A DNA stretch of 64,000 nucleotides from Maridesulfovibrio sp050916235 (GTDB taxonomy: Bacteria; Desulfobacterota; Desulfovibrionia; Desulfovibrionales; Desulfovibrionaceae). The stretch is from NCBI RefSeq assembly GCF_050916235.1, contig NZ_CP104854.1, positions 1,364,001 to 1,428,000 of the forward strand, given 5' to 3'. Positions within the stretch are counted from its first letter, which is position 1. Each line of letters begins with the position of its first letter. Of this stretch, positions 34,730 to 44,536 are shown in pieces. The notes under the pieces are model-generated. The model did no database searches. It saw only the letters and a list, made by a program, of their open reading frames with translations, and was not told the origin of the DNA. The position numbers and the translations under genes are program-made.

Positions 34730-34772
34730 ACGCCTCCGGCGGCCAAAGGGCCCGCGGCCCTTTGGAATCCCA
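34730..34772. repeat. Intergenic hairpin repeat copy
   Basis: CGCCTCCGGCGG head followed by a perfect stem CCAAAGGGCC / GGCCCTTTGG and AATCCCA. It lies in a 313-nt spacer between pepA and the MocR-like gene; the rest of the spacer holds only the terminator at 34902. Confidence 0.6.
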
Positions 34773-34901
34773 ATTGGTTTCAGATTGTTAATTCCTGAGG
34801 AGTCGCCAAATATCACGTTTTCATAGGAATTAACGAAGTAACCGGCTCCAGGGCATGTTCCACAGTAATTCCACCTAGCAGCCCTGCACATAAAAATCAA
34901 A

Positions 34902-34931
34902 GACCGCAATATCATCCTAGATATTGCGGTC
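34902..34931 (-). terminator. Terminator of the MocR-like gene
   Basis: GACCGCAATAT / ATATTGCGGTC stem. On the minus strand it is followed by TTTGATTTTTATG, a T-rich tract. Confidence 0.7.
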
Positions 34932-35022
34932 GTGTTTTACTATCGTCCATCCGTAAATCCGCCTGAGAACCAGAATACACAAAAGCGCAGCCTTGGCCGC
35001 CGGAGCCGGACAGCCCGGTAAA

Positions 35023-36453
35023 TTACATGGCAGCCAGCTCACCAAGACGGCGAACCCCAGCCTGAATTTCGTCACTCCATGGAGCGCCACTGGACAGTCG
35101 GATGTAGTTTGAAAAAACATCCTGTGGAGAAAAGACTATTCCGGGTACAATGCCGATACCCTCGGCGCGAGCCTTGAAAAAGAGAGCGACCCCGTCAGTC
35201 CCTTCAGGAAGCTCGACCCACAGCACCGACCCACCCTTGGGATTGGTGACCTTGGTTCCCTCTGGAAAGGATAAGCCTATTTCCGTGCGCATTTTACACA
35301 TCTGTTCCTTCATGGCGACACGGAGCTTTTTCAGGTGGCGGTCATAAAGAGTTTCACGCAGATAGCGCGCAATCGCCATCTGGGTCGGGGCTACACAGGA
35401 AACGTTGGTGGTCGCCTTTATCTCCAGAGCCTTTTCCAGATAGCGCCCCGGAGCAAGCCAGCCCACGCGGTATCCGGGGGCAATTGTCTTGGAAAACGAG
35501 GAGCAGAGCAGTACCCCGCCATCGCGGTCGAAGGACTTCAATGTACGGGGCCGGTGCTCACCGAAATAGATTTCCCCGTAAACATCGTCCTCCACCAACG
35601 GAATTTTGCGGGCCGCAAGGATTTCAACTATCTCGCGTTTACGGTCGTCTGAAGTGATGCTTCCGTCCGGGTTGTTGAAGTTAGGGGCGAAAATACAGGC
35701 CTTGATATCAAAAGTACGGGTAATTTCAGCCACGCGATCAGGGTTTATTCCACGCTTCGGGCAGGAAGGTATCTCAATGGCCCGCAGGCCGAGATTTTCG
35801 ACCAGCTGCAGGAAACAATAATAAGAAGGAGATTGGATGAGCACCAGATCTCCGGGACGGGTAAGGGTCCGCAATGAAATGTACAGGGCTTCCATCGCCC
35901 CGGTGGTAATGACCAGCCCGTCCGCCGTGACATTGGAACCGCAATCCACGGACCTGAAGGCGATCTGCCTGCGCAGATCGAGATTACCGGGAATCATTTC
36001 GTACCCGGCAGTCTCCAGAGGATGCTCCCGTATTACGCTGTTCATGATCTTGGCCAGTTGCCGGGTGGGCAGCAGCTCATTGCTTGGGCAGACAACCCCA
36101 AGAGGGAGCAGATCCTTGTTACCGACGGTCTGCAGGGCGGTCTGGATAAGCTTGCTCTTGGTTACTGAATGCGGCTCTATTTTGCGTGGTATGTTGATTT
36201 CAGGAGTGGGAATGGCCCGGAATTCACTGCGAACATAATACCCGGACCGCGGCCGTGATTCGATTAGCCCACGTTTTTCCAGTTCTTCGTAGGCATGGCT
36301 TACCGTGGAGATGGAAACACTCAGGGTTTCACTCATCTGTCGAAGCGAAGGAAGTTTGTCTCCGGGCACAAGATCTCCGGCCTCGATATGCTTAGAAAGC
36401 TCCTGCTCGACCTTTTTATAGCGGTACTGGCTGTCCGAACTGCTCAGATTCAT
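35023..36453 (-). CDS. MocR-like regulator: GntR winged helix plus aminotransferase domain
   Basis: 476 residues. Residues 10-75 form a GntR winged helix (GDKLPSLRQMSETLSVSISTV, YEELEKRGLIESRPRSG). The remainder is a fold-type I aminotransferase with PLP motifs NFNNPDGSITSDD and SSFSKTIAPGYRVGW (PLP lysine). Such proteins are PLP-dependent regulators, not enzymes as a rule. It is divergent from azlCD with 130 nt between, so control of amino acid export is likely. That link is inferred from position. Confidence 0.93.
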   Translation of the reverse strand: MNLSSSDSQYRYKKVEQELSKHIEAGDLVPGDKLPSLRQMSETLSVSISTVSHAYEELEKRGLIESRPRSGYYVRSEFRAIPTPEINIPRKIEPHSVTKSKLIQTALQTVGNKDLLPLGVVCPSNELLPTRQLAKIMNSVIREHPLETAGYEMIPGNLDLRRQIAFRSVDCGSNVTADGLVITTGAMEALYISLRTLTRPGDLVLIQSPSYYCFLQLVENLGLRAIEIPSCPKRGINPDRVAEITRTFDIKACIFAPNFNNPDGSITSDDRKREIVEILAARKIPLVEDDVYGEIYFGEHRPRTLKSFDRDGGVLLCSSFSKTIAPGYRVGWLAPGRYLEKALEIKATTNVSCVAPTQMAIARYLRETLYDRHLKKLRVAMKEQMCKMRTEIGLSFPEGTKVTNPKGGSVLWVELPEGTDGVALFFKARAEGIGIVPGIVFSPQDVFSNYIRLSSGAPWSDEIQAGVRRLGELAAM

Positions 36454-36585
36454 TTTTCCCTCACTAACACCATCTGTTACGGTTTATTTTTATAAAAACT
36501 GTATCTGTACTGATGTCAGATTTTGTGTAGACTGGCAAGCAGATCAAAAAAGCCTGAAGAATATTTCATAGCACCGGAGGTAAAC

Positions 36586-37296
36586 GTGGAATCCGTTATG
36601 AGTTCCCCAAAAATGAAAGATAACAGCGTGCTGATGTCGGCATTTAAACAGGCCCTGCCTATTGTGCTGGGCTATATGCCCGTCGGTTTCGCATACGGGG
36701 TTCTGGCCCGCAAGTCCGGAATCTCCATCGACAACACACTGCTGATGTCACTGATTGTCTTCGCAGGATCGGCACAGTTCATAGCCGTAGGCCTGATTGC
36801 TTCCGGTGCTTCCGCCCTGTCGGTGATTATTACAACCTTCATCGTCAACCTGCGCCATCTGCTGATGTCCGCCGCCCTGTCCCCGTTCCTGAAAAAATGG
36901 ACCAAACTGCAGCTTGCGGCGTTCACCTTTCAGCTCACGGACGAGAGCTTCGCGGTCCACTCCACCAGATTCGCAAACGGGGAAATGCACAAGGGCGAGA
37001 CCTTCCTGATCAACTCCATCGCACATGCCGCATGGGTTGGCGGGACCGTGCTGGGCATATTTTCCAGCACCCTCATCAGCGACGTGAAACCCATGGGCCT
37101 TGACTATGCACTCCCGGCCATGTTCATCGCCCTGCTCCTTTTCCAGATCAAGGACAAAAGCCATGTCATTGTAGGACTTGCAACCGGACTTCTCTCCACA
37201 ACCCTTGCACTTGGCGGAGCCGGACAGTGGAACGTAATCATCGCCACCCTTCTGGGTGCAACCCTCGGAGCAGCAGTAAAATGGACCAGAAATTAA
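36586..37296 (+). CDS. azlC: Branched-chain amino acid exporter subunit AzlC
   Basis: 236 residues with about six to eight membrane segments and the AzlC motifs LPIVLGYMPVGFAYGVLAR, VFAGSAQFIAVGL and VNLRHLLMSAALSPF. With AzlD it exports branched-chain amino acids. The start is a GTG at 36586, five bases after GGAGG; the next ATG at 36598 is too far from that site. It overlaps azlD by 16 nt. Confidence 0.93.
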   Translation: MESVMSSPKMKDNSVLMSAFKQALPIVLGYMPVGFAYGVLARKSGISIDNTLLMSLIVFAGSAQFIAVGLIASGASALSVIITTFIVNLRHLLMSAALSPFLKKWTKLQLAAFTFQLTDESFAVHSTRFANGEMHKGETFLINSIAHAAWVGGTVLGIFSSTLISDVKPMGLDYALPAMFIALLLFQIKDKSHVIVGLATGLLSTTLALGGAGQWNVIIATLLGATLGAAVKWTRN

Positions 37297-37604
37297 TACT
37301 TTTCACCCTCTTCGGCATGATGGCTGTAACCTACATTCCGCGCATGCTTCCGGCCATGGCCCTCAGTTCCCGCGAACTGCCGCCCATCGTCATAAAATGG
37401 CTCTCCTACGTGCCTACCGCAGTGCTTTCCGCCCTGCTTGCCCCGTCGCTGCTGGCTCCGGAAGGAGTCATAGACCTCAGTTTCGGCAATATCTACTTCT
37501 GGGCTGCACTACCGACATTCGCGGTTGCCATATTCAGCCGCAACTTCTTCGGGACAGTTGCGGCCGGAATGGGATTCGTCGCCGCAGTGCGTTACTTTCT
37601 GTAG
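37281..37604 (+). CDS. azlD: Branched-chain amino acid exporter subunit AzlD
   Basis: 107 residues with about four membrane segments and the AzlD pattern TYIPRMLPAMALSSRELPP and WLSYVPTAVLSALLAP. The ATG at 37281 lies inside the end of azlC, which points to translational coupling and a two-subunit complex in the inner membrane. Confidence 0.93.
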   Translation: MDQKLILFTLFGMMAVTYIPRMLPAMALSSRELPPIVIKWLSYVPTAVLSALLAPSLLAPEGVIDLSFGNIYFWAALPTFAVAIFSRNFFGTVAAGMGFVAAVRYFL

Positions 37605-37685
37605 TTTTCACGGCATGTTCATCCGTCCACCTCGGGCCGGATAATAATGCTTCAAAATTTGTTCCCTGCTGGAACATACCCCAAA

Positions 37686-37728
37686 AAAGCGGGCCGACAT
37701 CATCCAGAAATGCCGGCCCGCTTGATTT
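37686..37728. terminator. Bidirectional terminator after azlD
   Basis: AGCGGGCCG / CGGCCCGCT stem with TTGATTTATTT on the plus side and an A-run (CCAAAAAAGC) on the left for the minus direction, between convergent azlD and hyuB. Confidence 0.85.
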
Positions 37729-37777
37729 ATTTGATACGCTTTCAGTTAGTTCGACCAGATTCAGCCGCTGGAAGCAT

Positions 37778-39340
37778 CTATCTTCCCCAGCCGCCACCTC
37801 CGGGAGTCTCCATGCGCACTATGTCGCCCTTTTTGAGCGGAGAATGGAATTTGCCCGGCTTTTCGATTTCCTTTCCATCGCGGATGAGGATGTTACGCCC
37901 CGGGGTACCGGGGCTTCCGCCCTGCAGCCCGTAGGGTGCATTGGCTCGACGTTCGGAAAGCACGGTTATTTCGCAGTCGGAGAGCAGCTCTATTTCACGG
38001 ACAAGGCCGTCCCCGCCGGGAACCCTGCCTGCTCCTCCGGTATTCTTGCGGATACAGTAGGTCTTGACCCGGAAGGGATAACTGTACTCAAGGGCTTCCA
38101 CCGGAGTATTCAGGGTGTTGGTCATGTGCGAATGGGTGGCGTGTTCACCGCGGCAGGTTGCGGATGCCCCCATGCCGCCGGCAAGTGTTTCGTAGTAGGC
38201 AAAAGGTTTGCCGGTCCTTTCATCCATGCCGCCGATGGTCATGTTGTTCATGGTTCCCTGACTAGCGGCAGGAATGCGTTGCGGAATGGCTGCTGCAAGA
38301 GCACCGAGAACCACGTCTACCACCCGCTGGGAGGTTTCAACGTTCCCTCCTGCAACCGCTGCCGGGAAGTTTGCGTCGAGGATGGAGCCCTTGCGGGTCA
38401 GGATTTCGATGGGCCGCAGAATTCCGGCGTTTGTGGGTACATCGCCTTCGATCAGTGAACGGAAAACGTAAAGCACTGCGGACATGGTGATGGAGCGCAC
38501 GGCGTTTACGCTGCCGGAGACCTGATTGCCTGAACCGGTAAAATCAAGCTTCGCGCTGTCGCCCTTTATTTCCATGGTTACGGAGATGGGCACATTTTCG
38601 CAGTCCACGCCGTCACCGTCCATGTAGTCGGTGAAATTGCATATGCCGTCGGGTATGGATTCGATTGTCTTGCGGGTGATGGCCTCGGCGTAATCATTGA
38701 GGCTGGCCGCATAGAAATCCACTTTTTCAAGTCCGTATTTGGAAATGAGTTCCTTGAGTCTGGTAACGCCGGTGATGTTGGCCATGATCTGGGCTGCAAA
38801 GTCTCCCTCACGTTCAACCGGGGTACGCACGTTATTGAGGATGAGAGACATGACTCCCTGCACAATCTCGCCCCCTGCAACGATCTTGGTCGGCGGGATA
38901 ATTATGCCCTCCTGATAGAGGGTGGTGGACAACGGCATGGAGCCTGCTGCCATCCCGCCGACATCGGAGTGATGGGCGCGGTTGGCAACGTAGAAGGCCG
39001 GTTTAACGGAGCCGTCGCAGAATACCGGGGCCACGAGGGTTATATCCGGCAGGTGGGTTCCGCCCTTGAACGGGTCATTGAGCATAACCATGTCACCTTC
39101 GGAGAAATCGCTCATTTCGATTGCGCTCTTGACGGAGAGGGGCATGGAACCGAGATGCACCGGAATATGCGCAGCCTGTGCGATCATATCACCTTTACTG
39201 TCGAACACTGCGCAGGAAAGGTCGCGCCTTTCCTTGATGTTCGGGGAAAAGGCGGTTCTGGTCAGGGTTACGCCCATTTCTTCCGAAATGGCGGCAAACC
39301 TGTTTTTGAAAACCTCAAGGAGGATCGGATTCACATTCAT
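37778..39340 (-). CDS. hyuB: Hydantoinase B/oxoprolinase family subunit
   Basis: 520 residues, full-length HyuB type: LEVFKNRFAAISEEMGVTLTR at the start, AQAAHIPVHLGSMPLSVK, MLNDPFKGGTHLPDITLVAP and the C-terminal glycine-rich RVPGGDGLVREIELL. Together with HyuA it hydrolyses 5-oxoproline, N-methylhydantoin or similar cyclic imides, usually with ATP. AGGAGG lies before the ATG. It forms an operon with hyuA, 17 nt upstream. Substrate is not predictable from sequence. Confidence 0.92.
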   Translation of the reverse strand: MNVNPILLEVFKNRFAAISEEMGVTLTRTAFSPNIKERRDLSCAVFDSKGDMIAQAAHIPVHLGSMPLSVKSAIEMSDFSEGDMVMLNDPFKGGTHLPDITLVAPVFCDGSVKPAFYVANRAHHSDVGGMAAGSMPLSTTLYQEGIIIPPTKIVAGGEIVQGVMSLILNNVRTPVEREGDFAAQIMANITGVTRLKELISKYGLEKVDFYAASLNDYAEAITRKTIESIPDGICNFTDYMDGDGVDCENVPISVTMEIKGDSAKLDFTGSGNQVSGSVNAVRSITMSAVLYVFRSLIEGDVPTNAGILRPIEILTRKGSILDANFPAAVAGGNVETSQRVVDVVLGALAAAIPQRIPAASQGTMNNMTIGGMDERTGKPFAYYETLAGGMGASATCRGEHATHSHMTNTLNTPVEALEYSYPFRVKTYCIRKNTGGAGRVPGGDGLVREIELLSDCEITVLSERRANAPYGLQGGSPGTPGRNILIRDGKEIEKPGKFHSPLKKGDIVRMETPGGGGWGR

Positions 39341-39357
39341 TATATAATACCTCCTGA

Positions 39358-41328
39358 CTACTCAATGTCGAAAATAAGGTTGCCGTAAGCGTCAACAGTG
39401 CCTTTGGCAAAAGGCGGAATGACAAGGGTTGAGCTGTACTCGATGATGATTGCCGGTCCGTCGACCCTGTTGCCGGGACGCAGCAGGTCGCGGTTGAGGA
39501 TGCGGGTTTCCATTCTTTTGGAGTCGAAAACGGTTTCCGTTGTCCCGATTAGTGCCTCGGGATCCATCCCGGAAACAAGCTCACCAGCTTCAGGCACTTC
39601 CGGCTTTACGGGCATACCCTTGGTGCGCAAGCGGATGTTCACGATCTCAACGGTCTTGTTGTCGTTGCGGTAGCCGTAGTTCTGCTTGTGCAGTTTGGAG
39701 AATTCCTCGATCCAGTCACCGCTAAAGGGCACGATGATTTCAAAGGACTGGCCCTGATAGCGCATGTCCAGAAAACGTTCTACCACGATGTCCGCATCGG
39801 CAAAGCCTTCTCCGGCAAGATCGGCACGCCCCTGCGCTTCGAGAGGCGCAAATAGCTCTTCAAGGTCTTCGGCACCGCAATTGTGCTGGTTGCGCATGAC
39901 GGTCAGGGAGTAGTCCTTGATTACATCTGCCATGACCATGCCCACGGCAGAAAGGATGCCGGGGTTGTTGGGGATGAAAAGTCTGGGGATGGAGAGCAGT
40001 TTTGCAAGGAATGCGCAGTGCATCCCACCGGCTCCGCCGAAGGAAAACATGGTGAATTCGCGGGGGTCGAATCCGCGCTCGACCGAGATGACCCGGATGG
40101 CCCGCTCCATATTGGTGTTGGCGATGTCGAGAATTCCTTCCGCAAGCTCAACCGGGCTGAGGCCGGCCTTTGCGGCCATGGCTTCCATTGTGCTGTTCAG
40201 CTTTTCGGTCTCAAGGGCCATTTCGCCGCCGAGGAAATGTTCCGGAATAAGTCTGCCCAGATAGAGGTTGGCATCTGTGACGGTGATTTCAGAACCCTTG
40301 CCGTAACAGATAGGTCCGGGGTCGGCACCGGCACTTTCGGGACCCACGGTGAGGGAACCACCGGCATCAAGCCGGGCAATGGAGCCTCCGCCGGCACCTA
40401 CGGTGTGGATGTCGATCATGGGAACCTTGACCGGATAATCCTCAATTGCGGACTCAAGGGTCAGGGGCAGCTCTTCATTAATTAATGCAACATCGGAGGA
40501 TGTGCCGCCCATGTCAAAGGTAATGAGCCGGTCATACCCGGCCATCCGGCCTATTGCATGGGCACCGACTGCTCCTCCGGCCGGGCCGGAAAGAATGGTC
40601 CGCACGGATTCATTCATAGCGGTTTCAGCGGAAATGGAACCGCCGTTGCTCTGCATGATCCGCAGCGGATTGTCGCCGAGAGTATCCTGCAGTTTGGTCA
40701 GGTAGCGGGTCATCTTCGGAGAAACGTAGGCGTTGATAACGGTAGTGGAGGTACGTTCAAACTCCCGGAACTCGGCAAGGATCTCATGGGAAACGGAAAC
40801 CGGAACGCTGATTCCATCCAGAAGTTCGCGCATTCTGTTCTCGTGCGCGGGGTTTAGATAGGAAAAAAGCAGACAGAGTGCGACGGATTCCACTCCTGAA
40901 TCTTTAATTTTTGCTAAAATATTCTGGACTTTTTCTTCCGAAAAAGGCTCAATTTCATTCCCTTCATGATCGATTCTTCCCGTAATTCCGAAACGCAATT
41001 CAGGCGGAACGATGTGCGGTTTTTTACAAAAAGAGAGATTGTAAAGCTCCGAACGGTTCTGCCTTCCGATCTGGATGATGTCTTCAAAACCATCGTTGGA
41101 GATGAGGGCGGTTTTTACCCCTTTGCGTTCAAGAATCGCGTTGGTGGCAACTGTTGAGCCATGCACAACCTGAACATCTCTGTCGCCGGCTATGTGTTTA
41201 ATGCCCTTAATTACTGCCTCAGAAGGATCATGAGGAGTTGAAAGACGCTTGTGCACGCCCCAGTTATCCCCATCCTTATATATAAAATCCGTGAATGTTC
41301 CGCCAGTATCAACACCTATAATCAGCAC
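39358..41328 (-). CDS. hyuA: Hydantoinase A/oxoprolinase family subunit
   Basis: A 656-residue HyuA-type ASKHA ATPase. The N-terminal GVDTGGTFTDFIYKDG, VVHGSTVATNAILERKG and the central LITFDMGGTSSDVALI and AGGGSIARLDAGGSLTVGPE are diagnostic. The start is GTG at 41328 with GGAGG upstream. Acetone carboxylase beta is a related family but lacks the hyuB partner seen here. The pair is divergent from a TRAP transporter that probably brings in the substrate. Confidence 0.92.
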   Translation of the reverse strand: MLIIGVDTGGTFTDFIYKDGDNWGVHKRLSTPHDPSEAVIKGIKHIAGDRDVQVVHGSTVATNAILERKGVKTALISNDGFEDIIQIGRQNRSELYNLSFCKKPHIVPPELRFGITGRIDHEGNEIEPFSEEKVQNILAKIKDSGVESVALCLLFSYLNPAHENRMRELLDGISVPVSVSHEILAEFREFERTSTTVINAYVSPKMTRYLTKLQDTLGDNPLRIMQSNGGSISAETAMNESVRTILSGPAGGAVGAHAIGRMAGYDRLITFDMGGTSSDVALINEELPLTLESAIEDYPVKVPMIDIHTVGAGGGSIARLDAGGSLTVGPESAGADPGPICYGKGSEITVTDANLYLGRLIPEHFLGGEMALETEKLNSTMEAMAAKAGLSPVELAEGILDIANTNMERAIRVISVERGFDPREFTMFSFGGAGGMHCAFLAKLLSIPRLFIPNNPGILSAVGMVMADVIKDYSLTVMRNQHNCGAEDLEELFAPLEAQGRADLAGEGFADADIVVERFLDMRYQGQSFEIIVPFSGDWIEEFSKLHKQNYGYRNDNKTVEIVNIRLRTKGMPVKPEVPEAGELVSGMDPEALIGTTETVFDSKRMETRILNRDLLRPGNRVDGPAIIIEYSSTLVIPPFAKGTVDAYGNLIFDIE

Positions 41329-41658
41329 TTTATTCCTCCGCTACAACACGCCCAGATGATTAGTATATTTAAAATAAGTATCAATTTTTATAGAGTGTAA
41401 AATCCTCCATTCGCGCAGAGAGTACCCAAATTTGTCTATAATTAAAAGATTTTATTTTTGTTAATTTGCGTGTATAACTGCCATTGATTCGGTGAATACT
41501 TACCTAAAAACGAATAATCTTTCGTGAAGTTGTTTGGATAAAAACGATTGATTATTTCATTTTTAGTAAAGACTTTTTATCGATTAACAGAAAAATAACA
41601 GGCGCGAAATCTGGAAGTATTATTTATCAGGTCACACAAAAATTACGGAGGCAAACTC
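41329..41658. promoter_or_regulatory. AT-rich divergent promoter region of hyuAB and the TRAP operon
   Basis: 330 nt without a gene and very AT-rich. It must hold the divergent promoters. No clear operator, riboswitch or sigma-54 site could be identified by eye. Confidence 0.5.
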
Positions 41659-42633
41659 ATGTTAAAAAGGTTCGTTATTGCTCTGCTTTTGGTTATGTCT
41701 TTTGCTCTTTCCGCACAGGCCGCTGAGCTCAAGATGGACTGCAACGCCATTTACGGTGCCACAAACTTCCACTCTCAGGGTGCTCAACTTTTTGCCGACA
41801 AAGTAGCTGAATATACCTCCGGTTCAGTCCAGATCACCGTCCATCCCGGCGGAAGCCTAGGTTTCAAAGGTCCCGAGCTGCTTAAAACCGTAAAAGACGG
41901 CACCCTGCCCATGTCCGACATTCTCATGAGTGGTGTTGCCGGTTCCGATGAAGTTTTCGGTGTAAGCTCCATGCCTTTGATCGCAAACAACTATGCTGAG
42001 GCAAAGAAACTCTACGACGTAGCCAAGCCCGAATACGAAAAGGCATGCCGCAGGTGGAACCAGAAACTTCTTTATGCCGCCCCCTGGCCTCCGAGTGGAC
42101 TTTTCACCCAGAAGCCCATCAACACCGCAGCTGACCTTGAAGGCCTGAAGACCAGAACCTACGACAAAAACGGTGCGGAACTGCTTCGTGCAGTTGGTGC
42201 AAGCCCCATGTCCCTGCCCTGGGGTGAACTTTACTCCGCACTGCAGACCGGCCTTGCTGATTCCGTGCTGACTTCCGCAGTATCCGGTAAAGACGGAAAA
42301 TTCTGGGAAACCCTCAAGTATTTCACCAAAATCAACTACGCATTCCCTCTCAACATGATGGTTATCAACCAGGATTACTGGGATGCCATGAATCCCGAAC
42401 AGCAGAAGGCCGTACTGAAGGCCGCCGCCGAAATCGAAGTCTACCAGTGGAAACAGTCCAGCAAAAGCAACGATGAATCCCTCAAGGCTTTGGCAGACAA
42501 CGGAATCATCATCTCCGAGCCCACCAAGGAAGTTGCCGACATGCTTTCCAGCGATGCCAAGCTTATGCTTGAAAACACCATGAAAAATGCCAAAAAAGGC
42601 TTCAAGGCAGCCATCAACGCTTACAAAAAGTAG
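41659..42633 (+). CDS. dctP: TRAP transporter substrate-binding protein (DctP type)
   Basis: 324 residues with a signal peptide (FVIALLLVMSFALSAQA) and the DctP pattern: DKVAEYTSGSVQITVHPGGSL, PPSGLFTQKPINTAADLEGLK, SLPWGELYSALQTGLADSV. It captures an organic acid-like ligand in the periplasm and feeds the DctQM permease encoded next. GGAGG lies before the ATG. The ligand is probably the substrate or product of HyuAB. Confidence 0.94.
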   Translation: MLKRFVIALLLVMSFALSAQAAELKMDCNAIYGATNFHSQGAQLFADKVAEYTSGSVQITVHPGGSLGFKGPELLKTVKDGTLPMSDILMSGVAGSDEVFGVSSMPLIANNYAEAKKLYDVAKPEYEKACRRWNQKLLYAAPWPPSGLFTQKPINTAADLEGLKTRTYDKNGAELLRAVGASPMSLPWGELYSALQTGLADSVLTSAVSGKDGKFWETLKYFTKINYAFPLNMMVINQDYWDAMNPEQQKAVLKAAAEIEVYQWKQSSKSNDESLKALADNGIIISEPTKEVADMLSSDAKLMLENTMKNAKKGFKAAINAYKK

Positions 42634-42639
42634 TCTGAA

Positions 42640-43125
42640 ATGCGTACTTTTATCAGGATAATCGAAGGCCTCTCCGTTGGAGGGGCCTTTCTTTCAGCAG
42701 CCGGGATGCTTTTTATCGTGGCCCTTGTGGTTCTCGAAATCTTCCTGCGCGCCGTGCTGAACACATCCACCCTTGTCTCCAGTGAATACGGGGGATACGC
42801 CCTTGTATTCCTGATCCTGACCGGGCTGGCCTATACCATGAAAGAGGACGGGCTGATCAGGATCAACCTGCTGACCTCGCACTTTTCCGAGCAGGGCAGA
42901 CGTATTGCCGACATTGTTTCCGGCGTTATCGGTATCGCAATTACTTCTTTTGCCCTCAAGTACACAATATCCATGGTTTACGAGACATGGGATCTTGAAA
43001 TGACAGCGGATACAATTGCGGAGACTCCCCTGTGGATTCCGCAGCTTGCCATCCCTCTGGGAATGGGACTGCTGCTGATTCAGCTAATTGCCTTTATTGC
43101 CAGGAGAGCCCTTGATGATAAGTGA
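42640..43125 (+). CDS. dctQ: TRAP transporter small permease (DctQ type)
   Basis: 161 residues with four membrane segments. Typical DctQ segments include VVLEIFLRAVLNTSTLVSSEYGG and TMKEDGLIRINLLTSHFSEQGR. It starts 6 nt after dctP and overlaps dctM by 11 nt. It is the small integral membrane subunit of the sodium-driven TRAP system. Confidence 0.93.
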   Translation: MRTFIRIIEGLSVGGAFLSAAGMLFIVALVVLEIFLRAVLNTSTLVSSEYGGYALVFLILTGLAYTMKEDGLIRINLLTSHFSEQGRRIADIVSGVIGIAITSFALKYTISMVYETWDLEMTADTIAETPLWIPQLAIPLGMGLLLIQLIAFIARRALDDK

Positions 43126-44449
43126 TCCGTTGCTGCTTGCCGTCGTCCTTGTCGGAGCGATGGTGCTGTTTCTGCTGTCCGGACTCTGGATAGGATTTTC
43201 GCTTTATGCTGCGGCCATATGCGGCATGCTGTTCTGCAAGATGAACTTGCCGCCGACCATCTCCATATGGGACAAGATCGGCGACCTAATGGCCAACTCC
43301 ATCTGGAATACGCTGAATTCGTGGCCGCTTTCAGCTCTCCCCCTGTTCATTCTTATGGGGGAAATTCTCTACCGCACCTCTATTTCGACAAGGCTTCTGA
43401 ACGGGCTGGTACCGTGGCTGTCCAATATTCCGGGACGCCTCTACCACATCAACGTGGTGGCCTGCTCTCTTTTTGCAGCCGTGTCCGGGTCCAGTGCGGC
43501 AACCACCGCCACCGTAGGAAAAATCACCTACAACGAGCTCTCCAACCGGGGGTACCACAAGAGCCTCTCCATCGGTTCCCTTGCCGGCTCCGGTACCCTC
43601 GGATTTCTTATCCCGCCCAGCCTGATCATGATCATTTACGGTATCCTTTCGGATACCTCCATCGGTCAGCTGTTCATTGCCGGAATCATCCCCGGACTGA
43701 CTCTTGCGGGTGTATATTCCCTGTACATCATCATATGCTGTACACTTAATCCCACACTTGTGCCTCAGGACAAGGAAGAGTTCACCATGGCCCAACGCAT
43801 GGAGTCCCTCAAGGACCTTTTCCCGGTTCTGCTGCTGATCACCCTTGTTCTGGGCGGCATTTATGCCGGACTGACCACCCCCACCGAGGCTGCGGTCATC
43901 GGTGTGCTTGGTGCTCTGGCAATCGCATGGTGGTTCAAGAACCTGACCCTAGAGAACTTCAAGGAGTCCCTGCTCTCAGCGGTAAAGACCAGCGGCATGA
44001 TCTGCTTCATCATATCCGGTGCGGCATTTCTCGCTCAGGTTGTCGGTTTCCTCGGAATCGCCACCGCCTTGTCCAAGTTCATTGCCACCCTGAACCTCTC
44101 TCCGTACATGCTCATCTTCGTACTTGGAATCATGTACGTGTTGCTGGGCATGATTCTCGACGGCATATCCATCGTGGTAATGACGCTGCCCATCGTGCTC
44201 CCCATCGTCACCGCCGCGGGATTCGATCCGCTCTGGTTCGGTATCTTTGTGGTCTTCATGGTGGAGCTGTCACAGGTCACGCCGCCGGTAGGATTCTCAA
44301 TCTTTGTCATCCAGTACATTACCAATGACGATGTCAAAGACATCCTTAAAGCAACTTTCCCCTTCTTCCTGATCATGGTTCTAATGGTTATTTTCGTAAC
44401 CATTTTCCCGGAAATAGTGTTCTATCTTCCACAAAAAATGATCGGATAG
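43115..44449 (+). CDS. dctM: TRAP transporter large permease (DctM type)
   Basis: 444 residues with about 11-12 membrane segments. The DctM motifs are AVSGSSAATTATVGKI, GSGTLGFLIPPSLIMIIYGI and ELSQVTPPVGFSIFVIQY. The ATG at 43115 has AGGAG upstream and overlaps dctQ. It forms the transport channel. Confidence 0.95.
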   Translation: MISDPLLLAVVLVGAMVLFLLSGLWIGFSLYAAAICGMLFCKMNLPPTISIWDKIGDLMANSIWNTLNSWPLSALPLFILMGEILYRTSISTRLLNGLVPWLSNIPGRLYHINVVACSLFAAVSGSSAATTATVGKITYNELSNRGYHKSLSIGSLAGSGTLGFLIPPSLIMIIYGILSDTSIGQLFIAGIIPGLTLAGVYSLYIIICCTLNPTLVPQDKEEFTMAQRMESLKDLFPVLLLITLVLGGIYAGLTTPTEAAVIGVLGALAIAWWFKNLTLENFKESLLSAVKTSGMICFIISGAAFLAQVVGFLGIATALSKFIATLNLSPYMLIFVLGIMYVLLGMILDGISIVVMTLPIVLPIVTAAGFDPLWFGIFVVFMVELSQVTPPVGFSIFVIQYITNDDVKDILKATFPFFLIMVLMVIFVTIFPEIVFYLPQKMIG

Positions 44450-44480
44450 AGACCGGTTAACCGGCATTAAAGACAAAAAT

Positions 44481-44518
44481 AAAGTCCCGTAATGAACTCA
44501 TTACGGGACTTTATTTTG
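44481..44518. terminator. Terminator of the TRAP operon
   Basis: Perfect arms AAAGTCCCGTAATGA / TCATTACGGGACTTT followed by ATTTTG. A-rich on the left side, so it may also serve the convergent TPR gene. Confidence 0.88.
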
Positions 44519-44536
44519 GGTAAAATCAGCTTTTAA

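Noticed and set aside
39358..41328. Acetone carboxylase beta subunit
   Set aside because: The partner gene is a HyuB-type protein and the alpha and gamma subunits of acetone carboxylase are missing.
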